Positions 1 through 9,586 of a stretch of 64,000 nt of DNA are shown here, in pieces. The translations under genes and the position numbers were made by a program. The stretch spans positions 89,902-153,901 of the forward strand of contig CACYZM010000001.1 of assembly GCA_902778855.1 (NCBI GenBank), written 5' to 3'. The DNA is from an uncultured Bacteroidia bacterium (GTDB lineage Bacteria; Bacteroidota; Bacteroidia; Bacteroidales; UBA932). Below the pieces are notes generated by a model. That model saw nothing but the letters and a program-made list of their open reading frames with translations. It was not told the DNA's origin and made no database searches. Each line of letters starts with the position of its first letter. The stretch's first letter is position 1.

Positions 1-290
1 CCAGCCCTTCCGGCAGCCGCTTGAGCAGCATGCCGGACGCCATGTCCAGCGCCATGTTGCCGGCCCCGCCGGCATCGAGCTGAAGCGTCACGCGCGGAAA
101 CGCCAGTTCCGCGAGACGGACGTCCGCCGACACGGTATGCGTCAGCGGCCTGTTGAGCAGCGGAATCGGAATGGAAGCCTCGAAAGAGACCGTCAGGGTA
201 TCCGCATCCTTATACCGGAACCCGATCTGCTGTCCGCTCTTCTCGCGCAGCAGCCGGGAGATTTCATCGTATGTAGCTGAGAGTGTCATA
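1..290 (-). CDS. Partial protein of unknown function (N-terminal part)
   Basis: An open frame on the minus strand starts at an ATG at 290 and runs off the left edge without a stop, so about 96 residues are visible. The protein begins MTLSATYDEISRLLREKSGQ and shows no signal peptide or membrane segment. The rest alternates short hydrophobic and polar stretches that could form beta-strands. A box CAAAATTA at 309-316, which reads TAATTTTG on this strand, lies 18 nt upstream and supports the start. I do not recognise the family. It is divergent from the acyltransferase gene at 416. Confidence 0.6.
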
Positions 291-308
291 AAGGGTCAGA
301 ATGAAAAT

Positions 309-316
309 CAAAATTA
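309..316 (-). promoter_or_regulatory. Bacteroidetes -7 box (TAATTTTG)
   Basis: The minus strand reads TAATTTTG, matching the TAnnTTTG element of Bacteroidetes vegetative promoters. It lies 18 nt upstream of the ATG at 290. No clear -33 TTG is seen. Confidence 0.5.
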
Positions 317-383
317 CGAAAAATCTTATAACCGCCATCTAACATTAGATCCCGCTTATATCGGCGAACGGGAAAAAAATTAA

Positions 384-391
384 TATTTTTG
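384..391 (+). promoter_or_regulatory. Bacteroidetes -7 box (TATTTTTG)
   Basis: TATTTTTG matches TAnnTTTG and lies 24 nt upstream of the ATG at 416. Its position rules out a start at the in-frame TTG at 389, which lies inside the box. Confidence 0.6.
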
Positions 392-415
392 CAAGTAAGG
401 TTAAAGTTTTGCCGT

Positions 416-1234
416 ATGCCCGTCAACGAAACCGTCCGTCTCGATCTCGACGAGATCGTAAAAAGCCGATTCGGCGAAAAGAAGATTCCCCAGTTCGTGC
501 TGAACTGGCTCAAGCGTTTCATCCATCAGGACCATCTCAACGGATACCTGGAGAAAGGCTATCTGGGGGTGGAGTTCGCCGAGAAATCGCTCGACTATTA
601 TGACGTACACCTGACGGTGGAAGGGCTGGAGAATGTGCCCGACGAGGGGCGCTTTACCTTTGCGGGCAACCATCCGCTGGGCGGCATCGACGCGATGAGC
701 CTCATCGGCACGGTGGGCCGCAAATACAACGGGAATATCGTCATCCCGGCCAACGACTTCCTGATGGCCATCAAACCGATTGCCGAATATACCATCCCCG
801 TGAACAAAATGGGCGGCCAGAGCGCCGAACTCATCGGGATGATCAACGACGCGTTCAACTCCGACCGTCAGGTCATCATCTATCCGGCCGGACTGTGCTC
901 CCGGAAGATCGACGGCATCGTGCAGGACCTCCCCTGGAAGAAGACCTTCATCACCAAGAGCCGGATGTCGCACCGCGACGTGGTCCCGGTCTGGTTCAGC
1001 GGCTGCAACTCGAAGCGCTTCTACCGGCTCGACAAGCTCCGGAACCTGCTGAAGCTCAAGTTGAACATCGCCATGCTCACCCTCCCGGACGAACTCTACA
1101 AGTGCCAGCACAAGTCTTTCCGGATGGTCTTCGGCAAGCCCATCCCCTGGCAGACGTTCACCCCGGAAAAACGGGATGCCGAATGGGCCGCCTGGGTCCG
1201 GGAAAAAGTCTATGAATTGAAAAAGGACGTGTAA
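416..1234 (+). CDS. PlsC-like acyltransferase, probable glycine-lipid O-acyltransferase (GlsA-like)
   Basis: A 272-residue protein with an acyltransferase motif NHPLGGID at residues 85-92, in which His86 and Asp92 correspond to the conserved His/Asp pair of the PlsC (1-acylglycerol-phosphate acyltransferase) superfamily. There is no signal peptide, so it is probably a peripheral inner-membrane enzyme. The next gene, 2 nt downstream, is a GNAT-fold N-acyltransferase. In Bacteroides the same pairing (GlsA O-acyltransferase with GlsB N-acyltransferase) makes N-acyl-3-acyloxy-acyl glycine lipids. I infer that role from the pairing; an ornithine-type amino lipid is the main alternative. The ATG at 416 is preferred over the upstream TTG, which lies inside the promoter box. 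Confidence 0.78.
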   Translation: MPVNETVRLDLDEIVKSRFGEKKIPQFVLNWLKRFIHQDHLNGYLEKGYLGVEFAEKSLDYYDVHLTVEGLENVPDEGRFTFAGNHPLGGIDAMSLIGTVGRKYNGNIVIPANDFLMAIKPIAEYTIPVNKMGGQSAELIGMINDAFNSDRQVIIYPAGLCSRKIDGIVQDLPWKKTFITKSRMSHRDVVPVWFSGCNSKRFYRLDKLRNLLKLKLNIAMLTLPDELYKCQHKSFRMVFGKPIPWQTFTPEKRDAEWAAWVREKVYELKKDV

Positions 1235-1236
1235 TC

Positions 1237-2214
1237 ATGAAAATGGAAGAGATCATCGCCCCGGTCGACAAGGAATTGCTCAAGGCCGAGCTCAACGAAA
1301 AACGTTTCCTGCGCGACACCAACCACGCCGGAAACAAACTCTATATCGTCGACAACGCCTGCGCACCCAACGTGCTGCGCGAAATCGGACGCCTTCGCGA
1401 AATCGCTTTCCGCGCCGGCGGCGGCGGAACGGGCAAATCGGCCGACCTCGACGAATTCGACCTGGACGGTGCTTTCAAATACAAACAGCTCGTGCTGTGG
1501 GATCCCGATGCCGAATGCATCATCGGCGGCTACCGCTATGTTTTATGCGACAATGTGATGTATGACCGTTGCGGACAGCCCATCATGCCGTCGGCCCACT
1601 TGTTCAAGTTCACCCGGCGCTACCTGAAGGGCGCTTTCCTCAAGACCATCGAGTTGAGCCGCTCCTTCATCCGCCCGGAATACCAGAGCTCCGAGCAGGG
1701 CATGAAAAGCCTCTATTCCCTCGACAACCTCTTCGACGGGCTGGGCGGCCTGATCGTGCTCTACAAAGGCCGGATGGAGTATTTCTTCGGCAAGATGACC
1801 ATCTACCCGTCCTTCCCGGAAGAAGGCCTGCAGATGCTCCTGTACTTCCTGCGCAAGCACTTCGGAACCTGGGAAAATGACCTGATGCACCGGTTGGACA
1901 GGATGGTGATTCCCAAACAGCCCGTCAAGATCAAACTGACGCGCAAATTCGACAACATCTTGACGGAAAAAGATTTCCGGGAAGACTATAAAATCCTCAA
2001 GCGCGAGATCCAGAAAATGGGCGTCAACATCCCGCCGCTGGTCAATACCTATATGAATCTGTCGCCGACCATGAAGTCGTTCGGCGCCGGCATCAACGAC
2101 GAGTTCGGCAACGTCATCGAAGCGGGCATCCTCATCAAATTCGACGAATTGCACCCGGAGAAGACGCGCCGGCACCTCTCATTTCCTAAGCTGTTTTCCC
2201 GTCGTCCGTTTTAA
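1237..2214 (+). CDS. GNAT N-acyltransferase, probable glycine-lipid synthase (GlsB-like)
   Basis: A 325-residue protein of the hemolysin/OlsB-like N-acyltransferase group. Its segment around residues 70-105 (YKQLVLWDPDAECIIGGYRY) is the typical acyl-acceptor part of the GNAT fold, and the middle carries the ELSRSFIRPEYQ stretch seen in this family. The expected reaction is transfer of a 3-hydroxyacyl group from acyl-ACP to the amino group of an amino acid, glycine in Bacteroides. The upstream O-acyltransferase would add the second chain. The two genes are 2 nt apart and presumably co-translated. Its last 29 nt overlap the 3' end of the convergent mechanosensitive channel gene. Confidence 0.78.
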   Translation: MKMEEIIAPVDKELLKAELNEKRFLRDTNHAGNKLYIVDNACAPNVLREIGRLREIAFRAGGGGTGKSADLDEFDLDGAFKYKQLVLWDPDAECIIGGYRYVLCDNVMYDRCGQPIMPSAHLFKFTRRYLKGAFLKTIELSRSFIRPEYQSSEQGMKSLYSLDNLFDGLGGLIVLYKGRMEYFFGKMTIYPSFPEEGLQMLLYFLRKHFGTWENDLMHRLDRMVIPKQPVKIKLTRKFDNILTEKDFREDYKILKREIQKMGVNIPPLVNTYMNLSPTMKSFGAGINDEFGNVIEAGILIKFDELHPEKTRRHLSFPKLFSRRPF

Positions 2215-4723
2215 GATAGACGTCCCGCTGCGGGAACGGAATCTCGATGCCGTTTTCCCGGAAGGCATTGTAGATGGCCTCCTTGGCGCGGGCCGGGAAG
2301 GTATAGTGCGTCTCGACCGTCGAATATAAAGCGACGACCAGATTCACGGAGCTGTCGCCGAAACTGTCGAACCGGACATCGATCGGGAACGAAGGATCCA
2401 CGATGTCGCGGCCCGCCTTGTCCTGCGTCATCAGCGGTTTGAGGGCTTCCAGAATGACCTGCCGCGCTTTCTCGATGTCCGAACCGTAGCGGATGCCGAC
2501 CGGTATCTTGAGGAACTCGTAGTTGCGGCCGCTGCTCAGGTTACGGAACTTCTTGGTGAAGAGTTCCGTGTTGGTGAAAGCGATGTGGGAGCCGTCCTCA
2601 TCTTCCACCAGCGTCGTCTGGTAACTCACCCGCTTGACGATGCCGCGGACGCCGTCGCAGGCGATCTTGTCGCCCACGCGGATGCGGCCCGCCATCAGTT
2701 GCACGCCATAGAAGAAATTATTGATCAGATCCTTCAAGGCGAAACCAACACCGGCGGCCAAACCGGTCGTGATGGTGGTGATGGCCTTGGTCGGCAAGTG
2801 AAGGATGACAAAGACAACGATCAGATAGACCAGCCAGCCCAGCAGGGTGAAGAGGGCGTTGGGCAGGGACAGGTTCACGTCGGATTCCTTGAGCGGCAAT
2901 TCTGCAGGCTTCTTCTTTTCGATGATCCGGCGCAGCCTGATGATGCGGGCCATGGCCTTGATCAGATAGATCAGGTACCGGAAGATGAAGAACAGTCCGA
3001 TGACCAGCAGGATGTTGAAAAGGGTCAGGCTCTCGAAACCCGGTCGCGGAACCAGCGGACGGTTGAAGAAGTCCGCGCCTGTCAGGGACAACTGATAGGC
3101 CCGCGACGTGAGCTGGATGCTCACCAGGAAGGAGAGCAGGATGGCGAGCGGAAGGATGACCATCCGGAGCAGATCGTAGAACCAGGTGACTTCGATGAAC
3201 GCATCCTTGTCTTCCAGCGGCAGATTCGGATTCTCGACGTGGAAACGGGCCTTCCTGCGCGACACCTTGTTCTCATAGTACCGCTTCATCAGGAAAAAGA
3301 GCGTGGTGATGGTGTGCAGAAGGGCAAGCTGGAAACTCCAGAAAGTAAGCAGCAGGACGCCCACCATCGCATAGCCCGCCAGCGACAGGACGCCCGCGGC
3401 CGCCATGATGCCCACGGAAATCCACATATACCGCAGGTCGGTCCGGTCGACAGTCGTCCGGAAACGGATATTCACGGCCGATTGCCAGATGACGAACACC
3501 AGCAGGGCGGGCGGGAAAATGAGCGGAATCAGGCTGGCAGGCAGGAACACGGCCCGAAGCAGGATGGCCAGGAAGGTCAGCAGCAGCGTAGGAAAATAGA
3601 TGAATACGGAAGAGCGGGCCTGATTGCCCCGGACACGGATCAGCAGGGAGACAAAGATGGCCAGCGTGAGCCAGAAGAACTGGCTCAGCAGCCGGTACGC
3701 CATCCGCCAATAAGGATTGCCCGGTTCCGACTTGAAAAGAAGCGTCGCCAGAATGAACAGCAGGATGGCCAGAATGCACGAAATGATCGGCCGGAATTCC
3801 CGCAGTTTTCCATTGCGGATGAACTTGCAGGCCAGGCGCGTAAGGATGCTGGCCACCAGGAAAGACAAAAAGAGTACGATCAGGGCCAGAAAGGCATATC
3901 GCGGAATGCTCCGCCCGCTCAGGGTCTCGTCATCCTCCGCCTCATCGGCGGGGCGGAAACGGGCGTTCATGTCACTCTTTACACGGGCGATGAAAGCGTC
4001 CCAATTCCTGATGATGTGGACGGCATTGACGCTTCCGCCGATAAAGATGTTCTTCTGCGTCTGGGCATAATTGTCCTGGGCGTACTCATACGCCTGCTGG
4101 AGCCGTCGTTCGGTCTCGGCATAAGCGACACTGTCCTGGAGGGCCAGCAACACGGAACCACCGTACAGGGCCGCGAGCGCATCGGTATAATAGAGACAGC
4201 TGTCGAGCAGGTTCTTCTCTTCCGGATCCGTCTCCTGCAGGGGTGCCGGAGGCGTCAGTTCCTGCAGCAAAGTGTCCACCACCAGCAGCGAATCCATCGG
4301 ATGGCTCATATACATATCGCGAAGCGTCTCGCCCAGCAGGGAGTAGCGGCGCAGGCCGGAGCGCGAAGCGATCAGATATTTGTCGGACAGGCGGGCCTGA
4401 TCGCGGAAAGAGGCATACACGGCGGAAACCTTCTCCAGCGCGAATGCCATGTCGAAGGCGAATTCGGACTGCTGGGTGTAGAGCATGACCGTGACTTCGT
4501 CGGCCGCCCGGATGATTTCGGACAGTTCCTGGCGGCGGGCGGTGTTGTCCAGCAGCAGGGAGTCGGAGGCCTGCGCATCCTGGTAAGACTTCCGGAGTTC
4601 CGGAAGCAGCTCGGTCAGCGTGATCCGGAAATCATCGTCCGGTGCGTCGGCACGTGCCGGAAGGACGGGCAGCAGGCACATCAGCGCTGCGAGAAGCCAT
4701 CGGAACTGGAAACGGAAGTGCAT
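2186..4723 (-). CDS. Large MscS-family mechanosensitive channel
   Basis: An 845-residue inner-membrane protein. A signal peptide (about residues 1-25) is followed by a periplasmic helical region to about residue 270, then a run of hydrophobic segments. The MscS pore and beta domain lies near residues 640-760; the pore helix carries the Gly/Ala-rich TGLAAGVGFALKD and the beta domain the VGDKIACDGVRGIV stretch. The length is far beyond the 286 residues of E. coli MscS and resembles the MscK/YbdG-type large channels. It releases solutes on hypo-osmotic shock. It lies 12 nt downstream of the patatin gene and is probably co-transcribed with it. Its 3' end overlaps the convergent acyltransferase gene by 29 nt. 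Confidence 0.88.
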   Translation of the reverse strand: MHFRFQFRWLLAALMCLLPVLPARADAPDDDFRITLTELLPELRKSYQDAQASDSLLLDNTARRQELSEIIRAADEVTVMLYTQQSEFAFDMAFALEKVSAVYASFRDQARLSDKYLIASRSGLRRYSLLGETLRDMYMSHPMDSLLVVDTLLQELTPPAPLQETDPEEKNLLDSCLYYTDALAALYGGSVLLALQDSVAYAETERRLQQAYEYAQDNYAQTQKNIFIGGSVNAVHIIRNWDAFIARVKSDMNARFRPADEAEDDETLSGRSIPRYAFLALIVLFLSFLVASILTRLACKFIRNGKLREFRPIISCILAILLFILATLLFKSEPGNPYWRMAYRLLSQFFWLTLAIFVSLLIRVRGNQARSSVFIYFPTLLLTFLAILLRAVFLPASLIPLIFPPALLVFVIWQSAVNIRFRTTVDRTDLRYMWISVGIMAAAGVLSLAGYAMVGVLLLTFWSFQLALLHTITTLFFLMKRYYENKVSRRKARFHVENPNLPLEDKDAFIEVTWFYDLLRMVILPLAILLSFLVSIQLTSRAYQLSLTGADFFNRPLVPRPGFESLTLFNILLVIGLFFIFRYLIYLIKAMARIIRLRRIIEKKKPAELPLKESDVNLSLPNALFTLLGWLVYLIVVFVILHLPTKAITTITTGLAAGVGFALKDLINNFFYGVQLMAGRIRVGDKIACDGVRGIVKRVSYQTTLVEDEDGSHIAFTNTELFTKKFRNLSSGRNYEFLKIPVGIRYGSDIEKARQVILEALKPLMTQDKAGRDIVDPSFPIDVRFDSFGDSSVNLVVALYSTVETHYTFPARAKEAIYNAFRENGIEIPFPQRDVYLKTDDGKTA

Positions 4724-4735
4724 CAGCAGGTATGG

Positions 4736-7201
4736 TTAAAAATCAAAACCGATCGAAGCATAGCCGGAAAAACCGACATACGTAGCCCACTGAACTGCGA
4801 ACCGGAGCGGACCGATCATCGACTGCCGGGCATACTCCGCACCAAAAGCCTTGACGCTCCCCATCTGAGGCCACCATTGGAAAGTGTAGGCATCCTTGTA
4901 CATGCCGGCCCGGACCGTGATGTAATTCTTGTTCAGGAAACAATACCGCAAGTCAATCTGGCCCATCGCAGTGACGGGGAGACAAACCCGGTATCCTGTC
5001 GCAAATCCGAAGAACGGAATCTGGCGCTCCGTATAGCGGTTCGGCATGAATCCGCCAATGGTAACCAGATGCTTGGGGTTGAAATAATCCTCGAACCGGT
5101 CGGTATTCAGGGTGATCCCCTTGAATGTCGAAGCCCAATCAAAACCGACGTAGAGTTTGGGGAGAATCGCAAAATGGTTGCCGAGGGGAATGGCGGCTTC
5201 GACACAAGCAATGGCGGCCAGATAGTTCGGAACAACGCCGTTTTTCGTCGTCATGGCCTCAGGCTCGTGATAAAACTCATCATCCAGATCGATGGTATAT
5301 CCCTTAAAGACGTAACGGCCGTCAATTTTCAGGCGAAGGCCCCGGGTCGGGAAATAACCGTCATTGAACGTATCGAGCTTGAAGGCCGCAAATGCGGAGA
5401 GCCAGTAACTCTTCCAATCCCAGCCTTCCCATTCTTCACTATGTGTCAGATAATGCTCATAGGGGTCCATCTCGGCCGTAGCCCCGATCCGGAAGGATCC
5501 GAGACGCATCCGGGAGTCTTCCAGATAGACATCCGCGGCCGTAGAAAAGAGTTTGTCGTATGTATCGGAGCCCCAGCCGGAATTCGTGTTCATCACCCGC
5601 GCCCGCAGGTCCGCGCCGAACGTCGGAAGACCGATTTTCGACTTGACGGCCCAGTCGACGGTCAGGGCGGGATTCGTGCCCAGTTTCAGGTCGGTCGTCA
5701 GGCGGGAACCGGAAAGCCGGCGGGTGCCCAGGCCCAGGTGCACCGCGACCGCCACGGCCTCGTCGGTATCGGCGCGAAGACTCAGGGCGAAATCGTTCGT
5801 CTGGCCCTTCTGGCAATCGAACACCAGGGTAAACGGCGCCTCACTCCCTTCCAGATGATAGGTAACCGACTGGAAGGCGTTGGTTCCATAGATTTTATTG
5901 AGCAGTTTCTCAATGATGTCCCGGTCGTACATGTCAGTCGCGGGGAAATCGCTGGAATGCAGGATGCTGTTCCGTTCATCGTCGCTGATGCCCGTAAACT
6001 TGATGTCTTTGACCTGAACCGCAGTCTGGGCCAGGTTGATGGCGGGCGCGTGGTGGCTGACCTGGGGCTCAGCCTTGCCGGCCACGGCGGCCGCCACGGA
6101 TTCGAACATTTCTTTGTGGGCGATGGCGTTCTGATAGCCCTGATCGATGATGTCGTCCACGCTCGCGTCATCGAAAGAAAGCATGTTGTAGCCCTTCAGT
6201 TCGTGGTGCACGTGGAGATCGGTCATCTCCTTGGCAGGCTCGAAAGCGGTGGAAGACAAAAGCGTGATGGTCTGGAACAGGAAGTCCATCGGGGAGTTCA
6301 ATTCATCGAGCTCGCGACGGGTGGACATATCGGAACCGATGATGATGTCGGCGCCCATTTCCTTGGCCAGGTCCACCGGGAAGTTGTTGCGCATACCACC
6401 GTCCAGCAGCACTTCACCGCCGCCGCGGACCGCACGGAAGTAGAAGGGAATGGCCATCGTGGAACGCATGGCCGTGGTAATATTTCCGTCCGTCCAATAC
6501 TTCGGCGCCAGCGCATGCAGGTCGGTTGCGACGCAGGCATACGGAATCGGCAGGTCGGCGAAACTGATGCTGTCCTGATAGCCGACGCTGACGGAACTGA
6601 GGGTGTTCCGGACGTTCAGGCCGTACAGATAGCCGTCCGGCATGCCGATGCCGATTTTGCTCATCGCATTGCGGAGTGACTCCGAAGAACCGCCCTGGGC
6701 CTCCGCTTCGATTTTATCCCAGGCCTGCTCCTGACGGATCCGCACGGCCAGATCCTCGTCGTCATAGTGGAAAGGGATCCGGATGAGGAAACGGTCGCGG
6801 TATTTGCGAAGCCGGTAGCCGATATAGTCGTTCGGGATGTTGTCCGACATCATCACGGGCCAGTTGATGTCCCGGATCAGGGAATCCAGCTGGTCGTGCT
6901 TGTATCCCAGCGCATACAGGCCACCCACCAGGCCGCCCATGCTGGTACCCGTGACGATATCCACGGGAATCCCGAGTTCTTCCATATATTTGATCACGCC
7001 CAGGTGGGCCAGGCCCCGTGCACCGCCGCCGGCCAGCACCAGGCCCACGGTCGGCCTGTACTGCCGGATGGAATCCATCCGGGCCCGCACCTTGGCAAAA
7101 GCCAGGGAGTCAGCCTCCGGATTGGCACTGGGAAGAATCTGGGCAAAAGCCGTAAAAGAAACCGCGCAAGCGAATAACAGCGCAATGAACTTTTTCTTCA
7201 T
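4736..7201 (-). CDS. Patatin-like phospholipase with outer-membrane beta-barrel (first of three paralogues)
   Basis: An 821-residue protein with a signal peptide (residues 1-20). The patatin domain follows, with the oxyanion motif GGGARG near 58-63, the nucleophile motif GTSMG (Ser87), and the catalytic Asp in LLDGGMRNN near residue 270. A POTRA-like segment lies around 390-460, and the C-terminal half is rich in beta-strands and ends in aromatic-x-Phe (GFDF), as expected for an Omp85-type barrel. The family resembles PlpD, a patatin carried on its own barrel. The likely role is hydrolysis of phospholipid acyl esters at the outer membrane; the substrate is unknown. It is followed 12 nt later by the MscS gene. 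A strong promoter lies at 7227-7256. Confidence 0.88.
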   Translation of the reverse strand: MKKKFIALLFACAVSFTAFAQILPSANPEADSLAFAKVRARMDSIRQYRPTVGLVLAGGGARGLAHLGVIKYMEELGIPVDIVTGTSMGGLVGGLYALGYKHDQLDSLIRDINWPVMMSDNIPNDYIGYRLRKYRDRFLIRIPFHYDDEDLAVRIRQEQAWDKIEAEAQGGSSESLRNAMSKIGIGMPDGYLYGLNVRNTLSSVSVGYQDSISFADLPIPYACVATDLHALAPKYWTDGNITTAMRSTMAIPFYFRAVRGGGEVLLDGGMRNNFPVDLAKEMGADIIIGSDMSTRRELDELNSPMDFLFQTITLLSSTAFEPAKEMTDLHVHHELKGYNMLSFDDASVDDIIDQGYQNAIAHKEMFESVAAAVAGKAEPQVSHHAPAINLAQTAVQVKDIKFTGISDDERNSILHSSDFPATDMYDRDIIEKLLNKIYGTNAFQSVTYHLEGSEAPFTLVFDCQKGQTNDFALSLRADTDEAVAVAVHLGLGTRRLSGSRLTTDLKLGTNPALTVDWAVKSKIGLPTFGADLRARVMNTNSGWGSDTYDKLFSTAADVYLEDSRMRLGSFRIGATAEMDPYEHYLTHSEEWEGWDWKSYWLSAFAAFKLDTFNDGYFPTRGLRLKIDGRYVFKGYTIDLDDEFYHEPEAMTTKNGVVPNYLAAIACVEAAIPLGNHFAILPKLYVGFDWASTFKGITLNTDRFEDYFNPKHLVTIGGFMPNRYTERQIPFFGFATGYRVCLPVTAMGQIDLRYCFLNKNYITVRAGMYKDAYTFQWWPQMGSVKAFGAEYARQSMIGPLRFAVQWATYVGFSGYASIGFDF

Positions 7202-7226
7202 GATGATTGTCGAAGCTATATTTTCA

Positions 7227-7256
7227 CAAAATTACAAAAAAATAAGGATGGGACAA
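7227..7256 (-). promoter_or_regulatory. Promoter of the patatin-MscS pair, -33 inside a terminator hairpin
   Basis: On the minus strand a TTG (7256-7254) is followed by 19 nt and then TAATTTTG (7234-7227), a full match to the Bacteroidetes -33/-7 pattern. The TTG lies within the left arm of the terminator hairpin at 7244-7276. Confidence 0.65.
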
Positions 7257-7276
7257 GCACTGCTTGTCCCATCCTT
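7244..7276 (-). terminator. Rho-independent terminator of the small acidic protein gene
   Basis: A perfect 16-nt inverted repeat (AAGGATGGGACAAGCA, one central C, then its complement) lies 18 nt beyond the stop at 7295. On the minus strand it is followed by ATTTTTTT. Confidence 0.85.
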
Positions 7277-7294
7277 GGCGTTTCTGCTTTTGTT

Positions 7295-7516
7295 TTAATA
7301 TTCTTCCTCGTCGAAGAAAAAGTCGTCTTTGGTCGGATAATCGGGCCAGATGTCTTCGATGGATTCGTAGACTTCGCCGTCTTCTTCGAGATCTTCCAGG
7401 TTCTCGATCACTTCGAGCGGGGCTCCCGAACGGGTGGCATAATCGATCAGTTCTTCGCGGGTTGCGGGCCAGGGTGCATCTTCCAGTTTCGATGCGAGCT
7501 CAAGTGTCCAATACAT
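7295..7516 (-). CDS. Small acidic DUF2795-type protein
   Basis: A 73-residue, very acidic protein beginning MYWTLELASKLEDAPWPAT and ending in DDFFFDEEEY. This matches a short cytoplasmic protein family that is highly conserved across Bacteroidetes and annotated as DUF2795. The ELIDYATRSGAPLEVIENL segment is the conserved helical core. Function is unknown. It is a single-gene unit with its own promoter (-7 box at 7562-7569) and a strong terminator (7244-7276). Confidence 0.85.
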   Translation of the reverse strand: MYWTLELASKLEDAPWPATREELIDYATRSGAPLEVIENLEDLEEDGEVYESIEDIWPDYPTKDDFFFDEEEY

Positions 7517-7561
7517 GCTGCGTATGTGTTTAAAAAAAGGTTACTTTTTCAATTGGGGCCG

Positions 7562-7569
7562 CAAAGATA
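7562..7569 (-). promoter_or_regulatory. -7 box (TATCTTTG) of the DUF2795 gene
   Basis: TATCTTTG on the minus strand, 45 nt upstream of the ATG at 7516. A TTTG lies 17 nt further upstream (7590-7587) and may be the -33 element. Confidence 0.6.
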
Positions 7570-7605
7570 TAAAAAAAACAATATAGCAAACTTTTTTTCA
7601 ATTAT

Positions 7606-8101
7606 TTACGGCAGCCAGTTGTCATCGCAGCCTCTGCTCAAGTATCTTGCCAAAGTGAACAGATAGTCACTCAGGCGGTTAACATATTGGATCGCAACTG
7701 CGTCCTGAGCGGTTTTTTCCTCGATTTGCACGGCGCTGCGCTCGGCGCGGCGGCATACGGTGCGGGCCACGTGAGCCAGTGAAGAGGCGTGCGGCATACC
7801 GGGGAGAATGAAGGCCGTCTGGGGCGGCAGCAGCGCCGTCATCCGGTCGATTTCCGACTCGAGAAAGGCGGTTTCGCCTTCGTCGAGCGGTTTGAGTTTG
7901 GCGGAGCGGCCGTCGTTGGCCAGGTGGGCACTGGCGTTCATCAGATGGATTTGGATCCGGCGCAGGGGAAGGTCTTCGTCTTCGGTCTCGCAGCGGAGCA
8001 CGCCGAGGAGACTGATCAGTTCATCGAGGTCGCCGTAGGCCATGACGCGGGGATGCGCCTTGCTCACGCGCGTTCCGCCGACCAGCGAAGTGGTACCGGC
8101 A

Positions 8102-8127
<26 letters not shown>
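7606..8127 (-). CDS. Cob(I)alamin adenosyltransferase, PduO type
   Basis: A 173-residue protein that opens with the diagnostic [18 protein letters not shown], the ATP-binding N-terminus of PduO-type corrinoid adenosyltransferases. [13 protein letters not shown] follows, and near the C-terminus [10 protein letters not shown] and [14 protein letters not shown] supply the conserved Arg/Asn/Asp residues. It converts cob(I)alamin and ATP to adenosylcobalamin, needed for example by methylmalonyl-CoA mutase. The ATG at 8127 is chosen because the family begins at MKIYTKTGD; the reading frame is open for another 18 codons upstream. It overlaps the ABC ATPase gene by 26 nt and is the last gene of the mqnB operon. 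Confidence 0.93.
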
Positions 8128-8797
<670 letters not shown>

Positions 8798-9586
8798 AGC
8801 GTTGATACAAGGTATCGACCGCCCGCCGGCCTTCTTCTCCCAGATCGAGGGAGAAGCGGTTCACGAACAGGTCGATGTGTTTCCGTTGGATCGATGCCGA
8901 CAGCTCGCGGGCGTACGAGGCGACATACTCGCGCGAGGCCTCCGGATGGGCGAATGCATACTGGATGCTCCGGTGCAGCGCACGGTCGACGGAAGCAGCA
9001 ATTTCCGCGCCAAGGGACCGTCGGACGGCGATGCCGCCGAGGGGAATCGGGCAGCCCGAAGTCTGCTGCCACCAGGCGCCGAGGTCGCGGACCAGGCCGA
9101 GACCTTTTTCGCGGTAGGTAAAGCGTCCTTCGTGGATCAGGACGCCCAGGTCGAAGTCGCCGCGGGCGACGGCGCCTTCGATTTCGGAGAAGAGCCTGGG
9201 GGTCTGCTCACCCACGCCGGGGTAAGCCAGCGTGCAAAGCAGGGCGCCGGTGGTGTAGCGGCCGGGCGTGGCGATGCGGAGATTCGGACGGGAGAGCACC
9301 TCCGTGTCGCCTGCGCGACACACCAGCAGCGGCCCGCAGTCCCAGCCCAGGGCGGAGCCGGAAGCCAGCATTTCATAGCGGTCGCGGACGGTGAACCAGC
9401 CGTGGTAGCTGAGTTTGGACACATCGTAGGTATCGCGCTGGGCGCGTTCGTTGAGCTCCTCGACATCGTGGATGTCGACCTCGAACGACAGGCCTTCGGT
9501 GTCGACCAGGCCGTGGACCAGCGCGTGGAACATGAACGTGTCGTTGGGGCAGGAGGAAAAGGCGAGTTTGAGCGGCTTCACTTCTT

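Noticed and set aside
2585..6679. A 1364-codon plus-strand open frame opposite the MscS and patatin genes
   Set aside because: It spans two clearly recognisable genes on the other strand, shows low-complexity Gln/Asp/Arg-rich sequence and no known domain. High GC leaves this antisense frame open.
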